The notes below the pieces were generated by a model. It was given only the letters and a program-made list of their open reading frames with translations, made no database searches and was not told the origin of the DNA. Positions 12,494-22,734 of a stretch of 33,982 nucleotides of DNA are shown here, piece by piece. Each line of letters begins with the position of its first letter. Positions within the stretch are counted from its first letter, which is position 1. The stretch covers positions 1-33,982 of the IMG/VR virus record IMGVR_UViG_3300037847_003385; one strand, written 5' to 3'. This DNA is from a virus. Both the position numbers and the translations under genes were made by a program.

Positions 12494-15412
12494 TCACTCG
12501 AAAGTCATTGTCCTGAACTCTAGGCCAGGGAACTCTTTCTTCAGCAACGCTCTGGCAGATTTGCGTCGGTTCGCTACGATCTTCGACATTTCATCATAGC
12601 GGTCGTCGTCATCCATAGTGCTGTAAACCGCGCCGGTTTCCGTAGTCGCATCGACCAGGCCATTGAGAGCGCCCAGTAAATTGTTTGTTGCGTCATAGCC
12701 AAAGTCGCCAGGCATTCTGCCCTCGCCATCTACCTCATTGGTAAGCTGGACAAAGCGGTCATATTGATCGGCGTTGAGCCGGACGCCATCCACCCGGTCG
12801 CTGTGCCGTGTAGTCACCACACCAATGCCAGTCTCCGACAGCCGGATGATCTCTAGGTCGAGCGGCGTATATTGGCCAGACTGTACCCGCACCGGGTTAA
12901 ATGTCTCATCTAGCCGGCCTTCACCCTGGGTGAGGGGTCTGCCCCACCAATCACGGTTAGGCTTGAGGTCTGCACTGAAATATGGGTTCCGAGCCTTGGC
13001 TTTCTGCAATGCGCTATAGAAGCCCTGCAAGATCATCGGTGATTCAGTGATGTAGTCGCCGCCCAGAATGTCAGGTGTGTACCCTGCCGGCAGCTTGGTG
13101 CTGCTGGCCATCGGATCGTTCAGACGCTCTAGTGTGGCCCCGAAACTCGTCTGCCCGACCAGCGGATACTTGCCATCGGTCAATGTATTTGCCGCATAGC
13201 TGGCCATGCCAAAGGTAGCGCGGTCCACATTACCAATTACATTGGTGCCGACGTTGCCACCTTGCTCACCTAAATATTTTAGAATTCTGTCAAACCCGTC
13301 TTCAGTAGTGCCTCGTCCTAATGACATTGAGGTCAATTCACTAAGACCTTGCAGGAACGGCATGTTGGTGGCGTACTCTGCGGCCGACAGTGTGTAAGCC
13401 TGAGACATCAGCATAAACATTGATGGGTCATCTTCATACCGCGCATATTCAGCCATGTCGGCCCCCATCGCCAGCATTGCTGACATCGGGTCAAATCTGC
13501 TGAAGCTCTTGAACCGATAGCTGCCGTCCTCTTGTTTGAAGCCAATAGAGTAGGGCGGGACATTGGCAGACCGGCTAACGCCTTGGCGGGTGGCAAACTC
13601 TTTGCCGAGCCGGCCAGTCACGATGATGTCATCGCCATAGTAGCCGGATGCCAGCCCGTACATCGTCATTGCCACAGTGTTGCCGACCGCCAGCTTGGCC
13701 AGCGCGTCATCGAACTCAACGCCACTGATAGGCTTATTGCCAGCCGGTAGCAGCTTGCCGCCAGGCGCGTTCTGTTTGATGTAGCGATAGATCGGCGAGA
13801 AGTTCAGTGTCCTATTGAAGGTTTGCTGCACAATGTTAGTTGGCGTATTTACAAACGGCACAACAAAACGCGCGAGAGGGAAAGATGAGATTGTTCTGGC
13901 GGCATCGCCAAAATATCCTTCCGGCGCGTTCTGGAACGTCATCTGCCGCGCTTCGTCTTTCATCATCTTGACGATGGTTTCATCAGGCTCCGTAAACATT
14001 CGCACATAGGCTTGCTCCGCTATGGCCTTGGCATCTTCGCGAGATGCACCGGCGCGTCGGGCATTCTGGTAAGCCATCTGGCTGGCACGGTAACTTTCTC
14101 GGTACAGCACCCGTCGCTGGGTAATCACCTTAAAATACTCATCCTCCGACGCTAGGAACCGGCCGGGTAGCCTGGTCGCCACGCCCAGCGTGTCAATCGC
14201 TGATTTGGAAAAGTCACCTTGAGCAAAGCCGGCAGCTATGTCAGCCAGGTTGTCTGTGCTGCCAAATGATCGCCGTGACCGCAGATCGATCTTGGACGCA
14301 AGGTCAGAGCTTTCGCCGGTGATCATCGTCTTGCTCATCAGAAGGAAGGCATCCTTCTGCGCCATCATCAAGCCGTGTGCTTCAGCTACTGCTTCGCCGA
14401 GATATCTCTGATCGCCGACCTCACCGACGCGGCCACCCAGCGTCCGCACGTTGCCAATCATGCCGGCAAGGCCACGCTCTAAGCCTGTTTGTATTTGGAA
14501 CGTCGCGTTGCCGGCGATATTAACCATGTGAGTCGTGGGGCTGGACAGTAGCGCGTTGATATATTGCTCCATCGCGAAGTCGTAGCTTTTGGCCCCGAAA
14601 CCCTTCTCGGCATACTTGGCTTTGGCTGTCGGGTTACGCAGGGTCAGCATCTGATGGAAATGGTAGTCAATGACGCCGTCGTCCATTTCGTTGACGAAGC
14701 GATCCATCTGCGCGGCGTAGTCAGCCACGTCTAGGTCTAGCTTAGATATGTTCCTAACGACTGCCAGGCCACGACCATACTCTGAGACGTTGCCAGATAC
14801 CTGGGCCGCAAGGTTGGACTGCACGGTGGCAATGAAGCGCATCCGCTTGAATATGTCCTCTTTGAGGGCGTCGGTCTTGGCCTTGGTGCCTTGGACCGCC
14901 AATGCTTCAAGCTCTTGGCCTAGCTTGATCATGCCCACGATGCCGGCCAGAACATCTTCCGGCGGCTGCACTTGGCCAGGCTTGCGGTTCATCAGCCGGT
15001 AGATAATAGGCTCATAGCCGGTGGCCTTGGCCATCTGCATCAGCTCGTCCATCGACTTGGTGTCGCGGCGCAGATAGGCAAAGACTTCTTTGTTGTTCTC
15101 TTTAATGTTGGTCAGGACCCGCTCAAGATTGAAGGCTTCATCGCCTGTCTTAAACATGATTTCGTTGAAGCTGTCCTCGCCGAATATCTCACCGATGCGG
15201 CCCAGGTCCAGCCCTTTGCTGATGCCGGCGTTCGCTTTCAGTGATTCGTTCAGCAGCTCTAGGTCTTCGTTGGGCATGGCCTTGATGACAAGGTCACCAG
15301 ACTGCGTGCGCGTCACCGTGTCGTCAGGGATGTTCTGACCATAGGTCCGCTCTTCAGCTTTGCGGGTAGCTGTGGCGAGGACATCAGCAACTTCTTTAAA
15401 GATTTTAGCCAT
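12494..15412 (-). CDS. Large internal virion (ejection) protein
   Basis: 972 aa, the longest gene. It occupies the position of T7 gene 16 (internal core protein D), between the other internal proteins and the fibres. Motifs typical of such proteins in podoviruses are present: SSPTTHMVNIAGNATF (residues about 290-305), RFLASEDEYFKVITQRRVLY, then SSFPLARFVVPFVNTPTNIV and TFNRTLNFSPIYR (about 510-545), which may insert into membranes. A short Ala/Gly-Tyr stretch after 570 (TVAMTMYGLASGYYG) is hydrophobic. No transglycosylase motif is evident, unlike T7 gp16. Expected to enter the periplasm with the DNA and help form the ejection channel. Overlaps the 754-aa gene by 8 bp. Confidence 0.8.
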   Translation of the reverse strand: MAKIFKEVADVLATATRKAEERTYGQNIPDDTVTRTQSGDLVIKAMPNEDLELLNESLKANAGISKGLDLGRIGEIFGEDSFNEIMFKTGDEAFNLERVLTNIKENNKEVFAYLRRDTKSMDELMQMAKATGYEPIIYRLMNRKPGQVQPPEDVLAGIVGMIKLGQELEALAVQGTKAKTDALKEDIFKRMRFIATVQSNLAAQVSGNVSEYGRGLAVVRNISKLDLDVADYAAQMDRFVNEMDDGVIDYHFHQMLTLRNPTAKAKYAEKGFGAKSYDFAMEQYINALLSSPTTHMVNIAGNATFQIQTGLERGLAGMIGNVRTLGGRVGEVGDQRYLGEAVAEAHGLMMAQKDAFLLMSKTMITGESSDLASKIDLRSRRSFGSTDNLADIAAGFAQGDFSKSAIDTLGVATRLPGRFLASEDEYFKVITQRRVLYRESYRASQMAYQNARRAGASREDAKAIAEQAYVRMFTEPDETIVKMMKDEARQMTFQNAPEGYFGDAARTISSFPLARFVVPFVNTPTNIVQQTFNRTLNFSPIYRYIKQNAPGGKLLPAGNKPISGVEFDDALAKLAVGNTVAMTMYGLASGYYGDDIIVTGRLGKEFATRQGVSRSANVPPYSIGFKQEDGSYRFKSFSRFDPMSAMLAMGADMAEYARYEDDPSMFMLMSQAYTLSAAEYATNMPFLQGLSELTSMSLGRGTTEDGFDRILKYLGEQGGNVGTNVIGNVDRATFGMASYAANTLTDGKYPLVGQTSFGATLERLNDPMASSTKLPAGYTPDILGGDYITESPMILQGFYSALQKAKARNPYFSADLKPNRDWWGRPLTQGEGRLDETFNPVRVQSGQYTPLDLEIIRLSETGIGVVTTRHSDRVDGVRLNADQYDRFVQLTNEVDGEGRMPGDFGYDATNNLLGALNGLVDATTETGAVYSTMDDDDRYDEMSKIVANRRKSARALLKKEFPGLEFRTMTFE

Positions 15413-17669
15413 CAGGAGCCTCCTGCGGAGGCCCGTCCGCTACTGGTCCTTGACCTCGGTATTCTTGGTTGATGTCGGCGTTTCGCGTGAATCCGTATCG
15501 CTCGGAGAAGTCTCTGTCGACTTCATCGATCCGCGCGGTGAGCTTTGAGATGAGACTGCGAACTTTCCGTTGAAGATCGGGTGATCCTGCGGAAGATGCT
15601 GCTCCGATATAATCTTCGCCATTTTTGTTAACGCTCCAATCGTTACCGACGTAGCCCTCTTGGGCATTGAACGTACCCAGTTTTACTCCAGCATCGTCAT
15701 CTAAGTCCAGTCTTTCGACAGCTTGTTTTACCAGTGCGTGGAACTCGGCATTTGTCCGAAGCATATCGTCGGAGAACCATGTGTCCTCCATTGCTTTACT
15801 GCCGTCTTTGTTCTTTCGTGCAAATGCAAAATTGATTAGGCGCACACCACCAGGCGCTGCGATCGGGTTATAATCTGTGTGGCCACTCAATTCAGCCATG
15901 ATTTCACCGAGCTGCTTTGTTTCGCGCTCTGAGAACTGTCTTCCAATCTCAATCAAGACGCCCTGAGAATCAGTCTTAGTCGCGTTGTAGAACGGTCGAT
16001 GGAAACCAACGCCGTCCTGTTTCATAACCACGCCCCGAACTGCGGCATAGGCATGCATCAAATCCAGAGCGCCTGGCTCAACCTCTCCATACTTTGTGCC
16101 GCCAGCTTTCGGGATCGCCAGCTCGGTCTGTGTGCCAGGGCTAACCTTGCCCTCAAAGTATCCTGGTGCTTCAAAGTCACCTGGCGTTGCGATGCCCAGC
16201 TCTTTGGCTACAAGGTCATTGCCGTCTTCATCAAGGAACACTTTAGAAACAGCGACGTGATATTCCTGTTGCACTTCATAGGGCGCATCAAACATCTCTG
16301 GCAAATGGTTGCCCGTGCGGCCTGGGATGCTCTCCCAGCTAATCTGTGCCTTGTTATTCAGCAGCGCGTCAGAATAATCGAAGGCAGCGTCTCCGACGCT
16401 GGTGCCTTCATCTTTTGCCTTGTTAGCCACCCAGATCGCCGCCTGAACTTGCTGTGGCTCCCAACCCAAACGATCTGCAATCCGCTTCGTTTCCTCTTCG
16501 ACAAAGGTGTATTGGGCATCGGTTGGTGAGCCGCTGTAAGCACTTCCGTCTGGGTTCTTAAATCCGAACGCCCTCATCATCCAAATATCTGCGGTAACGC
16601 CCTGTACCTTTGTCGGGTCTATTTCTCTCATGAGGTTTACATAAAAGTTATTTGTTTTGCGGCCCTCCCAGTCAGTGCCTTCAAAAACAGCTTGGACCCT
16701 TTTGCTCATCGCAGCCGGGAAGCGGCCAGTCTTTATTGGCCTGCCGGCTTTGAATTGGGCATATGCTCTTAGCGCATGATCGAAGTTAGGTTTCACGCCC
16801 GTGGTGGCCGACGTGATTGCAATCGCTTGCACCAATTTTTCTGCTTCTTCCTTGTCACCGCCGAGCGCATCCAGAATAGCTTTGCCGCTACGCTCATACC
16901 AGAAACGGCCTGCTTCACCCTCCATCGCGGCGGCTTCTAAATTCCGGCGCAGCTTGTCCAAGGCTTTTTGAGAATCAATACCAGGAGGAGCGCCTACCAC
17001 CTGACCAGACTTCCGAACCTTGCGGCCTGCGTAAGATAGCGCCTGGTCGATTGCTTTTTCCATATCGCCACCAGCGGCGAGGGTGGTAGAGCCGGCAGCT
17101 TCATCCAGCCGTGCCTGGGCAGCTTCACCCGCTTTGACCACCCCCGACCTGATCGCATCACTGCTGCCTTTAGCGACAGTGGCTGCACCTGGCAGGCTCA
17201 AGAACGATGCGCCTTCAGCGGTGTCCAGCATCATCTGCTTGTCTTCCAGGCTAAAGTCGCTGTTGTTGACGATGTCTCTGTAGAGGCCCAAGAACCGCTC
17301 GGAACCGATTGTCTCGGATATCCCCGTCATGGTGCTGGTGAAAGCGTCCAGGCGGCTCTGATCGCCGGGAAACAGTGCGCTGCCCAGACCGCCAATCAAC
17401 GACACTAGATCGCCAGGCAGACCAGCCGCGCCAGCCGCTAGGCCGGCCCCGGCACTGCCGACAGCCTTGGGCAAATCAGCCAAACCCTCTTTGATGTTCT
17501 CCATCGGTGTGCCATCGCGAACCACGCGGGGCGCATCACCACTAGGATAGAATGCCTGGCCCTCGACCCGTGGCACCTCTAACGATACGCCGCCTTCCTG
17601 AATCTTGAACTCATGGCCCAGCTCTCTGGCTTCATGGCTCTCGCGTCTGGCTTGGAACAGGTCGATCAT
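15405..17669 (-). CDS. Internal virion protein with an enzyme-like central domain
   Basis: 754 aa. Residues about 68-100 are a Gly/Ala-rich hydrophobic segment (VGSAGAGLAAGAAGLPGDLV) that could insert in membranes. Residues about 255-420 show a pattern seen in phage polyvalent proteins and in DUF7178-like domains: AITSATTGVKPNF, GRKTNNFYVNLM, GVTADIWMMRAFGF and LGWEPQQVQAAIWVANKAK. I read this as a possible helix-hairpin-helix, DNA-glycosylase-like fold, but this is tentative. The C-terminal 300 residues contain HAYAAVRGVVMKQDGVGFH and a helical end. T7 has no direct counterpart; by position it is packaged and ejected. It overlaps neighbours by 8 bp and 4 bp. Confidence 0.7.
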   Translation of the reverse strand: MIDLFQARRESHEARELGHEFKIQEGGVSLEVPRVEGQAFYPSGDAPRVVRDGTPMENIKEGLADLPKAVGSAGAGLAAGAAGLPGDLVSLIGGLGSALFPGDQSRLDAFTSTMTGISETIGSERFLGLYRDIVNNSDFSLEDKQMMLDTAEGASFLSLPGAATVAKGSSDAIRSGVVKAGEAAQARLDEAAGSTTLAAGGDMEKAIDQALSYAGRKVRKSGQVVGAPPGIDSQKALDKLRRNLEAAAMEGEAGRFWYERSGKAILDALGGDKEEAEKLVQAIAITSATTGVKPNFDHALRAYAQFKAGRPIKTGRFPAAMSKRVQAVFEGTDWEGRKTNNFYVNLMREIDPTKVQGVTADIWMMRAFGFKNPDGSAYSGSPTDAQYTFVEEETKRIADRLGWEPQQVQAAIWVANKAKDEGTSVGDAAFDYSDALLNNKAQISWESIPGRTGNHLPEMFDAPYEVQQEYHVAVSKVFLDEDGNDLVAKELGIATPGDFEAPGYFEGKVSPGTQTELAIPKAGGTKYGEVEPGALDLMHAYAAVRGVVMKQDGVGFHRPFYNATKTDSQGVLIEIGRQFSERETKQLGEIMAELSGHTDYNPIAAPGGVRLINFAFARKNKDGSKAMEDTWFSDDMLRTNAEFHALVKQAVERLDLDDDAGVKLGTFNAQEGYVGNDWSVNKNGEDYIGAASSAGSPDLQRKVRSLISKLTARIDEVDRDFSERYGFTRNADINQEYRGQGPVADGPPQEAPDG

Positions 17670-19507
17670 TGGCTGACCTCCAAGGCGTCATTGAGCTGTT
17701 TGATAAACCCGTTGATGGTACTCACGTCTGTGCCTCGAAGCGCCGGGATGCGTTCTTTGGGGTCAATTTGTTTTTGCGAAATGAAGAACCTTATCGCCCC
17801 TTCAAAATCCACATCCTCAAATGGCTCAACGCCGATCTTTTGCAGCTGTGGCGCAAGGTTGTTCAACATTGAAATGGTGCGTTTGCCAGCATTGACCTTC
17901 ATCGTGTTTTCAACGTCGGTGATCGCGCCACCTTCTTCCTCAATCAGCTCGGTTGCAATTGCAAAGGCATCGTAGTTCTGGCCAAGTTGGCGTGCTTCAG
18001 TTAGGCGGCGCTCCAGCTTGCCGCGCAGTCGCGCAAAAATCTGAGCTTTTTGGAAGTTGGGGTCAGTGTCTTTGATGGCAGTGTAGTTTGCCGGCAGCTC
18101 GAACAAGCCACGCATGAATGCGGCCGTTTCAGAGAACTCTTCGTTCTCAATCTTGTTTGCTTCACCCTGGAAATATTGGATGTCCTTGTTGCTCAAGTCG
18201 CCGTTGGCAACAGCCGCCGCCACATCATCAAATGACAGCTCGGCGCTTGATATTAGATTGACCAGGTTGCTGCGAGCGTCTGGGTCAGACACTGTCCGAC
18301 GACGGCCAGCTTCAATAAACTTCTGTTCAAGGTTGGCTGCTTCTAGCGCATCATTTTGACGAAGCGCGTCGATTGCGGTTTTGAAAGCCTCGGTGTTACC
18401 TGTACCCATTGCGGTGATCACGTCAGCTTTTAGTTGGGGCAGCGCAGCTTCAGCCTTTGCGTTAGCGTTGGCCTGTTCGTTTTCCTCAAAGTTGACCATC
18501 TCGGTCTGCATTTGCCGCAGCTCTTGGGCTATCTCTGTATTCGACATGCCCATGCTTTTCAGGAGACGCACCGAGTTTTTGACCCCAATCGGTATTTTTT
18601 CGCTGGCGATCTTATTGGACTGTACGGCCGAGATGATGCTGACCGGGTCTTTCTGAGCAAAGGTGGCATCGGTCAGGACTTGCATCGCGGCAGTCTTCTG
18701 CGTGGCGTCCATGCCGTCTTGGAAGGTCTTGATCTCTGAGCCTTCAAGGAAGGTGACTGATTTGGTGGTTTGCTCCTGCCGCTTTCTTTTTATAGCGTCC
18801 ACGCCGCCCTGGCCGGTGAGCAAATCGCCAATAGACTCAACGCTGAAAATTGTTTCATGTGCTTGCAGAAAGCTGTTTTCTAGCCGCTGATTTTCTTTCT
18901 TCACATAGGCTTCAAGATATTTGTTGTATTTGCTGTTAGCCGTGATGGCCGCTTGGGCGCGGAACTTACGCGCCACGCTAGGTGCATTCTCATCCAAGAC
19001 TGAAGCATAACCAGCATTGATGGTGTCCAAAGCAGTGGCAAAGGACTGCGGACTAAAGTCATTCACTCCATTGTCAGCGGCCAACTGAGCGCGCCGCTCG
19101 TCCGTCATGGTTTCATCATTGAGCGCAATATCGAACACCTGGGCCAGATTAGACATTCTGTTTGATGCTATAGCCGTGATTTCGTCATCAGCAATCGCTA
19201 GGGCAGCTTTGCGGACTGACCGGCCATAGACCGTGCTTTTGTCGCCCGGCAGCTCCAGCTCTTGGCCACTTTCATAGGCTTCGTTGATTTGCTGCGGTGT
19301 CGGCGCATTTGCCGCCCCGTATTCTGCGCCTTCAATCCTAGCCTTGTCGGCTGATTGCTGAAGGAAGAAGGACGACATTCTTTGCAGTGAGCTGGAGAGC
19401 TGTGACAGACCCTGTGCCTGGACGCGCTGATCGGTAAAGTCTACACGCGGGATGCGTGTGATCTGGTTGCTTTCTCTGAGCCGCATTGATGTAGGTTGCC
19501 GGGCCAT
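17666..19507 (-). CDS. Internal virion protein C-like (T7 gp15 analogue)
   Basis: 613 aa, mostly alpha-helical and rich in Ala, Gln, Asn and Glu, with helices such as LSQLSSSLQRMSSFFLQQSA near the N-terminus. It follows the small internal protein and precedes the two large ones, the same order as T7 gp14-gp15-gp16. No catalytic motif is visible. Its probable role is part of the internal core that unfolds into the periplasmic tunnel during DNA ejection. The start overlaps the stop of the 165-aa gene by one base and its stop overlaps the 754-aa start by four. Confidence 0.75.
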   Translation of the reverse strand: MARQPTSMRLRESNQITRIPRVDFTDQRVQAQGLSQLSSSLQRMSSFFLQQSADKARIEGAEYGAANAPTPQQINEAYESGQELELPGDKSTVYGRSVRKAALAIADDEITAIASNRMSNLAQVFDIALNDETMTDERRAQLAADNGVNDFSPQSFATALDTINAGYASVLDENAPSVARKFRAQAAITANSKYNKYLEAYVKKENQRLENSFLQAHETIFSVESIGDLLTGQGGVDAIKRKRQEQTTKSVTFLEGSEIKTFQDGMDATQKTAAMQVLTDATFAQKDPVSIISAVQSNKIASEKIPIGVKNSVRLLKSMGMSNTEIAQELRQMQTEMVNFEENEQANANAKAEAALPQLKADVITAMGTGNTEAFKTAIDALRQNDALEAANLEQKFIEAGRRRTVSDPDARSNLVNLISSAELSFDDVAAAVANGDLSNKDIQYFQGEANKIENEEFSETAAFMRGLFELPANYTAIKDTDPNFQKAQIFARLRGKLERRLTEARQLGQNYDAFAIATELIEEEGGAITDVENTMKVNAGKRTISMLNNLAPQLQKIGVEPFEDVDFEGAIRFFISQKQIDPKERIPALRGTDVSTINGFIKQLNDALEVSQ

Positions 19508-20004
19508 CAGCCTGTACTCGTCTGATTGCCGGTGAAGCCAAGCTCCGGATATATCTGACCAGCCTGGAAGATGCTGGTGCCTACGGTAATGAATGCCTGC
19601 TGCCGGGCTAGGCTGACCGCATTGCTAGCAGCGGTGCGCTGGATGCCGGCCTGATACTTTGACATCTCTTTGGCATACTCTGCGTTGCTCTTGGCCATGC
19701 TGAACTGGCTGACGCCTTCACGCATGTTTAGGTTTGCAATAAGGTCCGGGGTGGTGCCGGATGCAAACGGGTCCATATTGCTGGCAGCCTGCCGCGCAGT
19801 ATTAGCCGCAAGGACGCGCTCTAGATTCTTCAAAGCGGAAACGCCTTCACGTTTTGCATTCAATGCCTGGACCCGGCCTTGCAGCTCGGTTTGCTTGGCT
19901 TCGGCTCGTAGCTGGTTCGCTTGAGCTTTGCCGGCGTTGATCTGCGCCTGGGCGCTCATGACGCCGGTGATTACTGAAAGAACGGCAAGCTGTGGTCCGG
20001 CCAT
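19507..20004 (-). CDS. Internal virion protein B-like (T7 gp14 analogue)
   Basis: 165 aa. The start is hydrophobic (AVLSVITGVMSAQAQI), followed by a long Ala/Gln-rich helix (QINAGKAQANQLRAEAKQTE). This is the usual layout of the small internal virion proteins that sit between tail tube B and the larger core proteins and form the outer-membrane pore. It begins one base after the tail tube B stop region (20006). Confidence 0.78.
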   Translation of the reverse strand: MAGPQLAVLSVITGVMSAQAQINAGKAQANQLRAEAKQTELQGRVQALNAKREGVSALKNLERVLAANTARQAASNMDPFASGTTPDLIANLNMREGVSQFSMAKSNAEYAKEMSKYQAGIQRTAASNAVSLARQQAFITVGTSIFQAGQIYPELGFTGNQTSTG

Positions 20005-20005
20005 A

Positions 20006-22090
20006 CTACTGTCCTATGCTAACTTTGTAGTCGAGGGCCAAGACGGTGAAGAACACCGGCTGGCTTTGACTGATTGTGATCTGTGCGTCCCGGTCATAGC
20101 CCAGGAAGCCGGCGGTCTTTTTCACGCCCGTGAATGTCGGCACCGTTCCCGCGCCGGATAGCGGCAGGGATTGCAGCGAGACTTCACGTCCGTTCAAGGT
20201 GAGGTTCTGCGACCTATACAGAATTGGACTTATTTCAAGTATTCGTCGGCGCTGGCTCTGGACGGTGCCGGATGGCAAGCGCGGCTCAAATGGCTGTGTT
20301 CGCACTGTTACCGAGTAGGGCAGCCCGACCTCGGCATAGCTAGTCGGTGTGCCGCCGAGCGTCACCTGACCGCTGCTGACGGTCTGGTTGGGGTCCACGA
20401 TGTCATCGCGCACGATGTTGACTGTCTTGCCCTCCAGGTGGCTCAGAGAGCCGGCAGTGGCGCTTCCAGGCAGGCTCTGGTCAGGAGCGGTGGCCCCGCT
20501 GAAATACTGCACGGCTGCATCGGTGGTGCGGTCATCATCAAAGGTCTCAAGATAATATTTAGTGGCGCTATTGATCGTGCGCTTGACGATGACATAGATC
20601 GTGTCCTGATCGACGCCTACATCAGTGAACTGGCCATCTGTAGTAAAGCTGGACGGCGCAACAATCTGCTGGCCCCGGTTGATCATGAACGCCGAAATGC
20701 TGCCGGCCAAATCAGTACTAGCCGGGCGATAGCCAACAGTGTCGGTGCCATTGACGATCAGCAGCAAATCGCCCTCGGTCGTATCGGTAGCGGAACGTAG
20801 AGCCATCCGCTTGGGGTCCATAAGCAAATGCGAACTCAACAGGGAGATGTTGTTGGCCACATAACTTAGCTCGACATCCGAAAACAGCAGCTCACGCAAT
20901 GCCTTGCCGGAGCGTTGTATAAACAGGGTGCCACCCTCGGCGGCTTGCGGCCGTATGCCAACCTTGGAGCCGCGCCGGGTGGCCGACTTAATTGTGACGT
21001 TTGACGGCGTGATCGGGTCTAGATCGGCCTGGGGCAGGAAGAACTCGGCCCCCGTCGTAAATATCTGAAGGTCACGGCCGGAGCGTATGCCGGTGATCGC
21101 ATTCACCGCGTCGGTGGTCAGCGTGATCAGGAAGGCATCATCATCTAGAGATTGAGACGGCTTGAAGTTGAAGTGGTCGCCCACGACGCTGGCAAACAAG
21201 GTCGCCGGCCTAGATGCGCTGCCGCCAAAGTAAAGCCTGCCTTCATGAAAAGAACAGGTGCGCGGCCAGCCACGGGTGTTTGACCAAACATCCTCATAGC
21301 CGGTGTCGATCTCAAGGTCAGTCAGCGGTATAGCATCAGTATTGATGAATGGAATTTCTACCACCGCATCAATGTTGTTGTTTGCACGCACCGCCACGAT
21401 ACGCGCCCGACCGAATCCTTCAGGGCTTTTGAACTGAATAAATTGATCAGTCATCGACGAAAGAAACGGCGTGCCATTGCTGGTGATCGTTATGTTGCCA
21501 TCGGTGGCACTAGGCGTTGCAGTGTTTGAGCCAGTGAAGGTGGTAGTCCCAGGCGTGAACTGAACTTTAGGTATCGTCAAGCTGAGAGCTGTAGCTGTCC
21601 AGGTGGTGTTATTGGCCCCACGCTGTACCTGAAAGGGCGCAAAATTCTCATGGACAATAATGAGCGTGTCGGCGCTCTGGGTGAAATAGAGCTTGTCCAT
21701 GTCGAAATTCGACACGTCGTAGAGGGTGCCAACCGAATAATCTAGGTAATCATTGCCAGACCCGTTGATGTTGGTCAGCAGCGTCTGGTCAGCGAAAAAC
21801 CGGAACCGTATGGTTGAGGTGGTGTTTTGTGCCGAGGCTACGATCATAAAGTTCTGCGTCGTGCTGAACTCAAACGGGATCAGGACCGAGCCGTTGCTGG
21901 GGTTGTCGGCGGTGATGTCGGCAACAAATCGTAGGCCAGGACGCCGGCTGAACCCGCCCTGCGGTTCAAAGATTACATTGTCGGCAGTTTCAGCCGAGCT
22001 GTAATATTGCTGTAGGTCAATCCGGCCGCGAAGCAGCGGGTCAAGCTCACCGTTCGTGAAGCTCGACTGATATTGCTGTACCCGGCTCAT
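20006..22090 (-). CDS. Tail tubular protein B, nozzle (T7 gp12-like)
   Basis: 694 aa. The opening (QSSFTNGELDPLLRGRIDL, then NVIFEPQGGFSRRPGLRFVA) is diagnostic for podovirus tail nozzle or stabilisation proteins. The body is beta-rich with blocks such as GWPRTCSFHEGRLYFGGSAS and DDDAFLITL. It forms the distal tail tube through which DNA leaves, attaching above to the adaptor (22087) and at its rim to the gp17-type fibre. Length is usual (T7 gp12 is about 794). Overlaps the adaptor gene by 4 bp. Confidence 0.93.
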   Translation of the reverse strand: MSRVQQYQSSFTNGELDPLLRGRIDLQQYYSSAETADNVIFEPQGGFSRRPGLRFVADITADNPSNGSVLIPFEFSTTQNFMIVASAQNTTSTIRFRFFADQTLLTNINGSGNDYLDYSVGTLYDVSNFDMDKLYFTQSADTLIIVHENFAPFQVQRGANNTTWTATALSLTIPKVQFTPGTTTFTGSNTATPSATDGNITITSNGTPFLSSMTDQFIQFKSPEGFGRARIVAVRANNNIDAVVEIPFINTDAIPLTDLEIDTGYEDVWSNTRGWPRTCSFHEGRLYFGGSASRPATLFASVVGDHFNFKPSQSLDDDAFLITLTTDAVNAITGIRSGRDLQIFTTGAEFFLPQADLDPITPSNVTIKSATRRGSKVGIRPQAAEGGTLFIQRSGKALRELLFSDVELSYVANNISLLSSHLLMDPKRMALRSATDTTEGDLLLIVNGTDTVGYRPASTDLAGSISAFMINRGQQIVAPSSFTTDGQFTDVGVDQDTIYVIVKRTINSATKYYLETFDDDRTTDAAVQYFSGATAPDQSLPGSATAGSLSHLEGKTVNIVRDDIVDPNQTVSSGQVTLGGTPTSYAEVGLPYSVTVRTQPFEPRLPSGTVQSQRRRILEISPILYRSQNLTLNGREVSLQSLPLSGAGTVPTFTGVKKTAGFLGYDRDAQITISQSQPVFFTVLALDYKVSIGQ

Positions 22091-22716
22091 CTGACATCCG
22101 TTAAGAGATAATCGCCGACGACCGACGGTGTCTGACCGCCGGCATCAATGTTAGCCGCCTGACGGAAATAGCCACCTCGCAGACCTTCGGCGGCAGTGCC
22201 GAGGGCTACCGAGCGCCAATATTCTGATTTCTGGGTTTGGTCTGTTATGACTTCGGCTAAATGCCAGGCCATCTGGTAGGCCATGAGCTGCACAAAATAA
22301 GTCGGCATATTGCCTTCCGATACAGCCTTTTGATAGTCGATGTGGACCTCTGTGGCGTCGGTCATCAATACCGCCCCGCCAGCAGATGACTGCGCTATTT
22401 CCCAGTTTTTGAAGAGCGCCGCGCCGGGGCTGGAGCTGGTGCGAACTGCGCGGGGTACGCCCAAGAGCATGTCGTTTGGCAGAAGATACTGGTAGGTCCA
22501 TTCGTTCTGCGGAGTATTGCTGTCGCGCGTGAGCTGCGTCTTAGCAATGGTAAACGACCAGGGATACATGCCCAAGGTCGTGAACTTCACTTCAGTGTAG
22601 ATTGTGGAAGCAGCCGTGCCGGCAGGGGTTCCATCGGAGAACGATGAAATAGCCTCTGCGCCAAGCAGAAGCAGACCCTTATTAACGATGCTAACATCGG
22701 TATCGCCAGCGGCCAT
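22087..22716 (-). CDS. Tail tubular protein A, adaptor (T7 gp11-like)
   Basis: 209 aa. Family hallmarks include IVNKGLLLLGAEAISSFSD, YTEVKFTTLGMYPWSFTIA, and YFVQLMAYQMAWHLAEVIT. It builds the ring linking the portal to the nozzle. The start follows a GC-rich hairpin (22735-22754) and a GGTGACC stretch; the stop overlaps the nozzle gene by 4 bp. Confidence 0.92.
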   Translation of the reverse strand: MAAGDTDVSIVNKGLLLLGAEAISSFSDGTPAGTAASTIYTEVKFTTLGMYPWSFTIAKTQLTRDSNTPQNEWTYQYLLPNDMLLGVPRAVRTSSSPGAALFKNWEIAQSSAGGAVLMTDATEVHIDYQKAVSEGNMPTYFVQLMAYQMAWHLAEVITDQTQKSEYWRSVALGTAAEGLRGGYFRQAANIDAGGQTPSVVGDYLLTDVR

Positions 22717-22734
22717 AGGTCACCTCAAGGGAAG

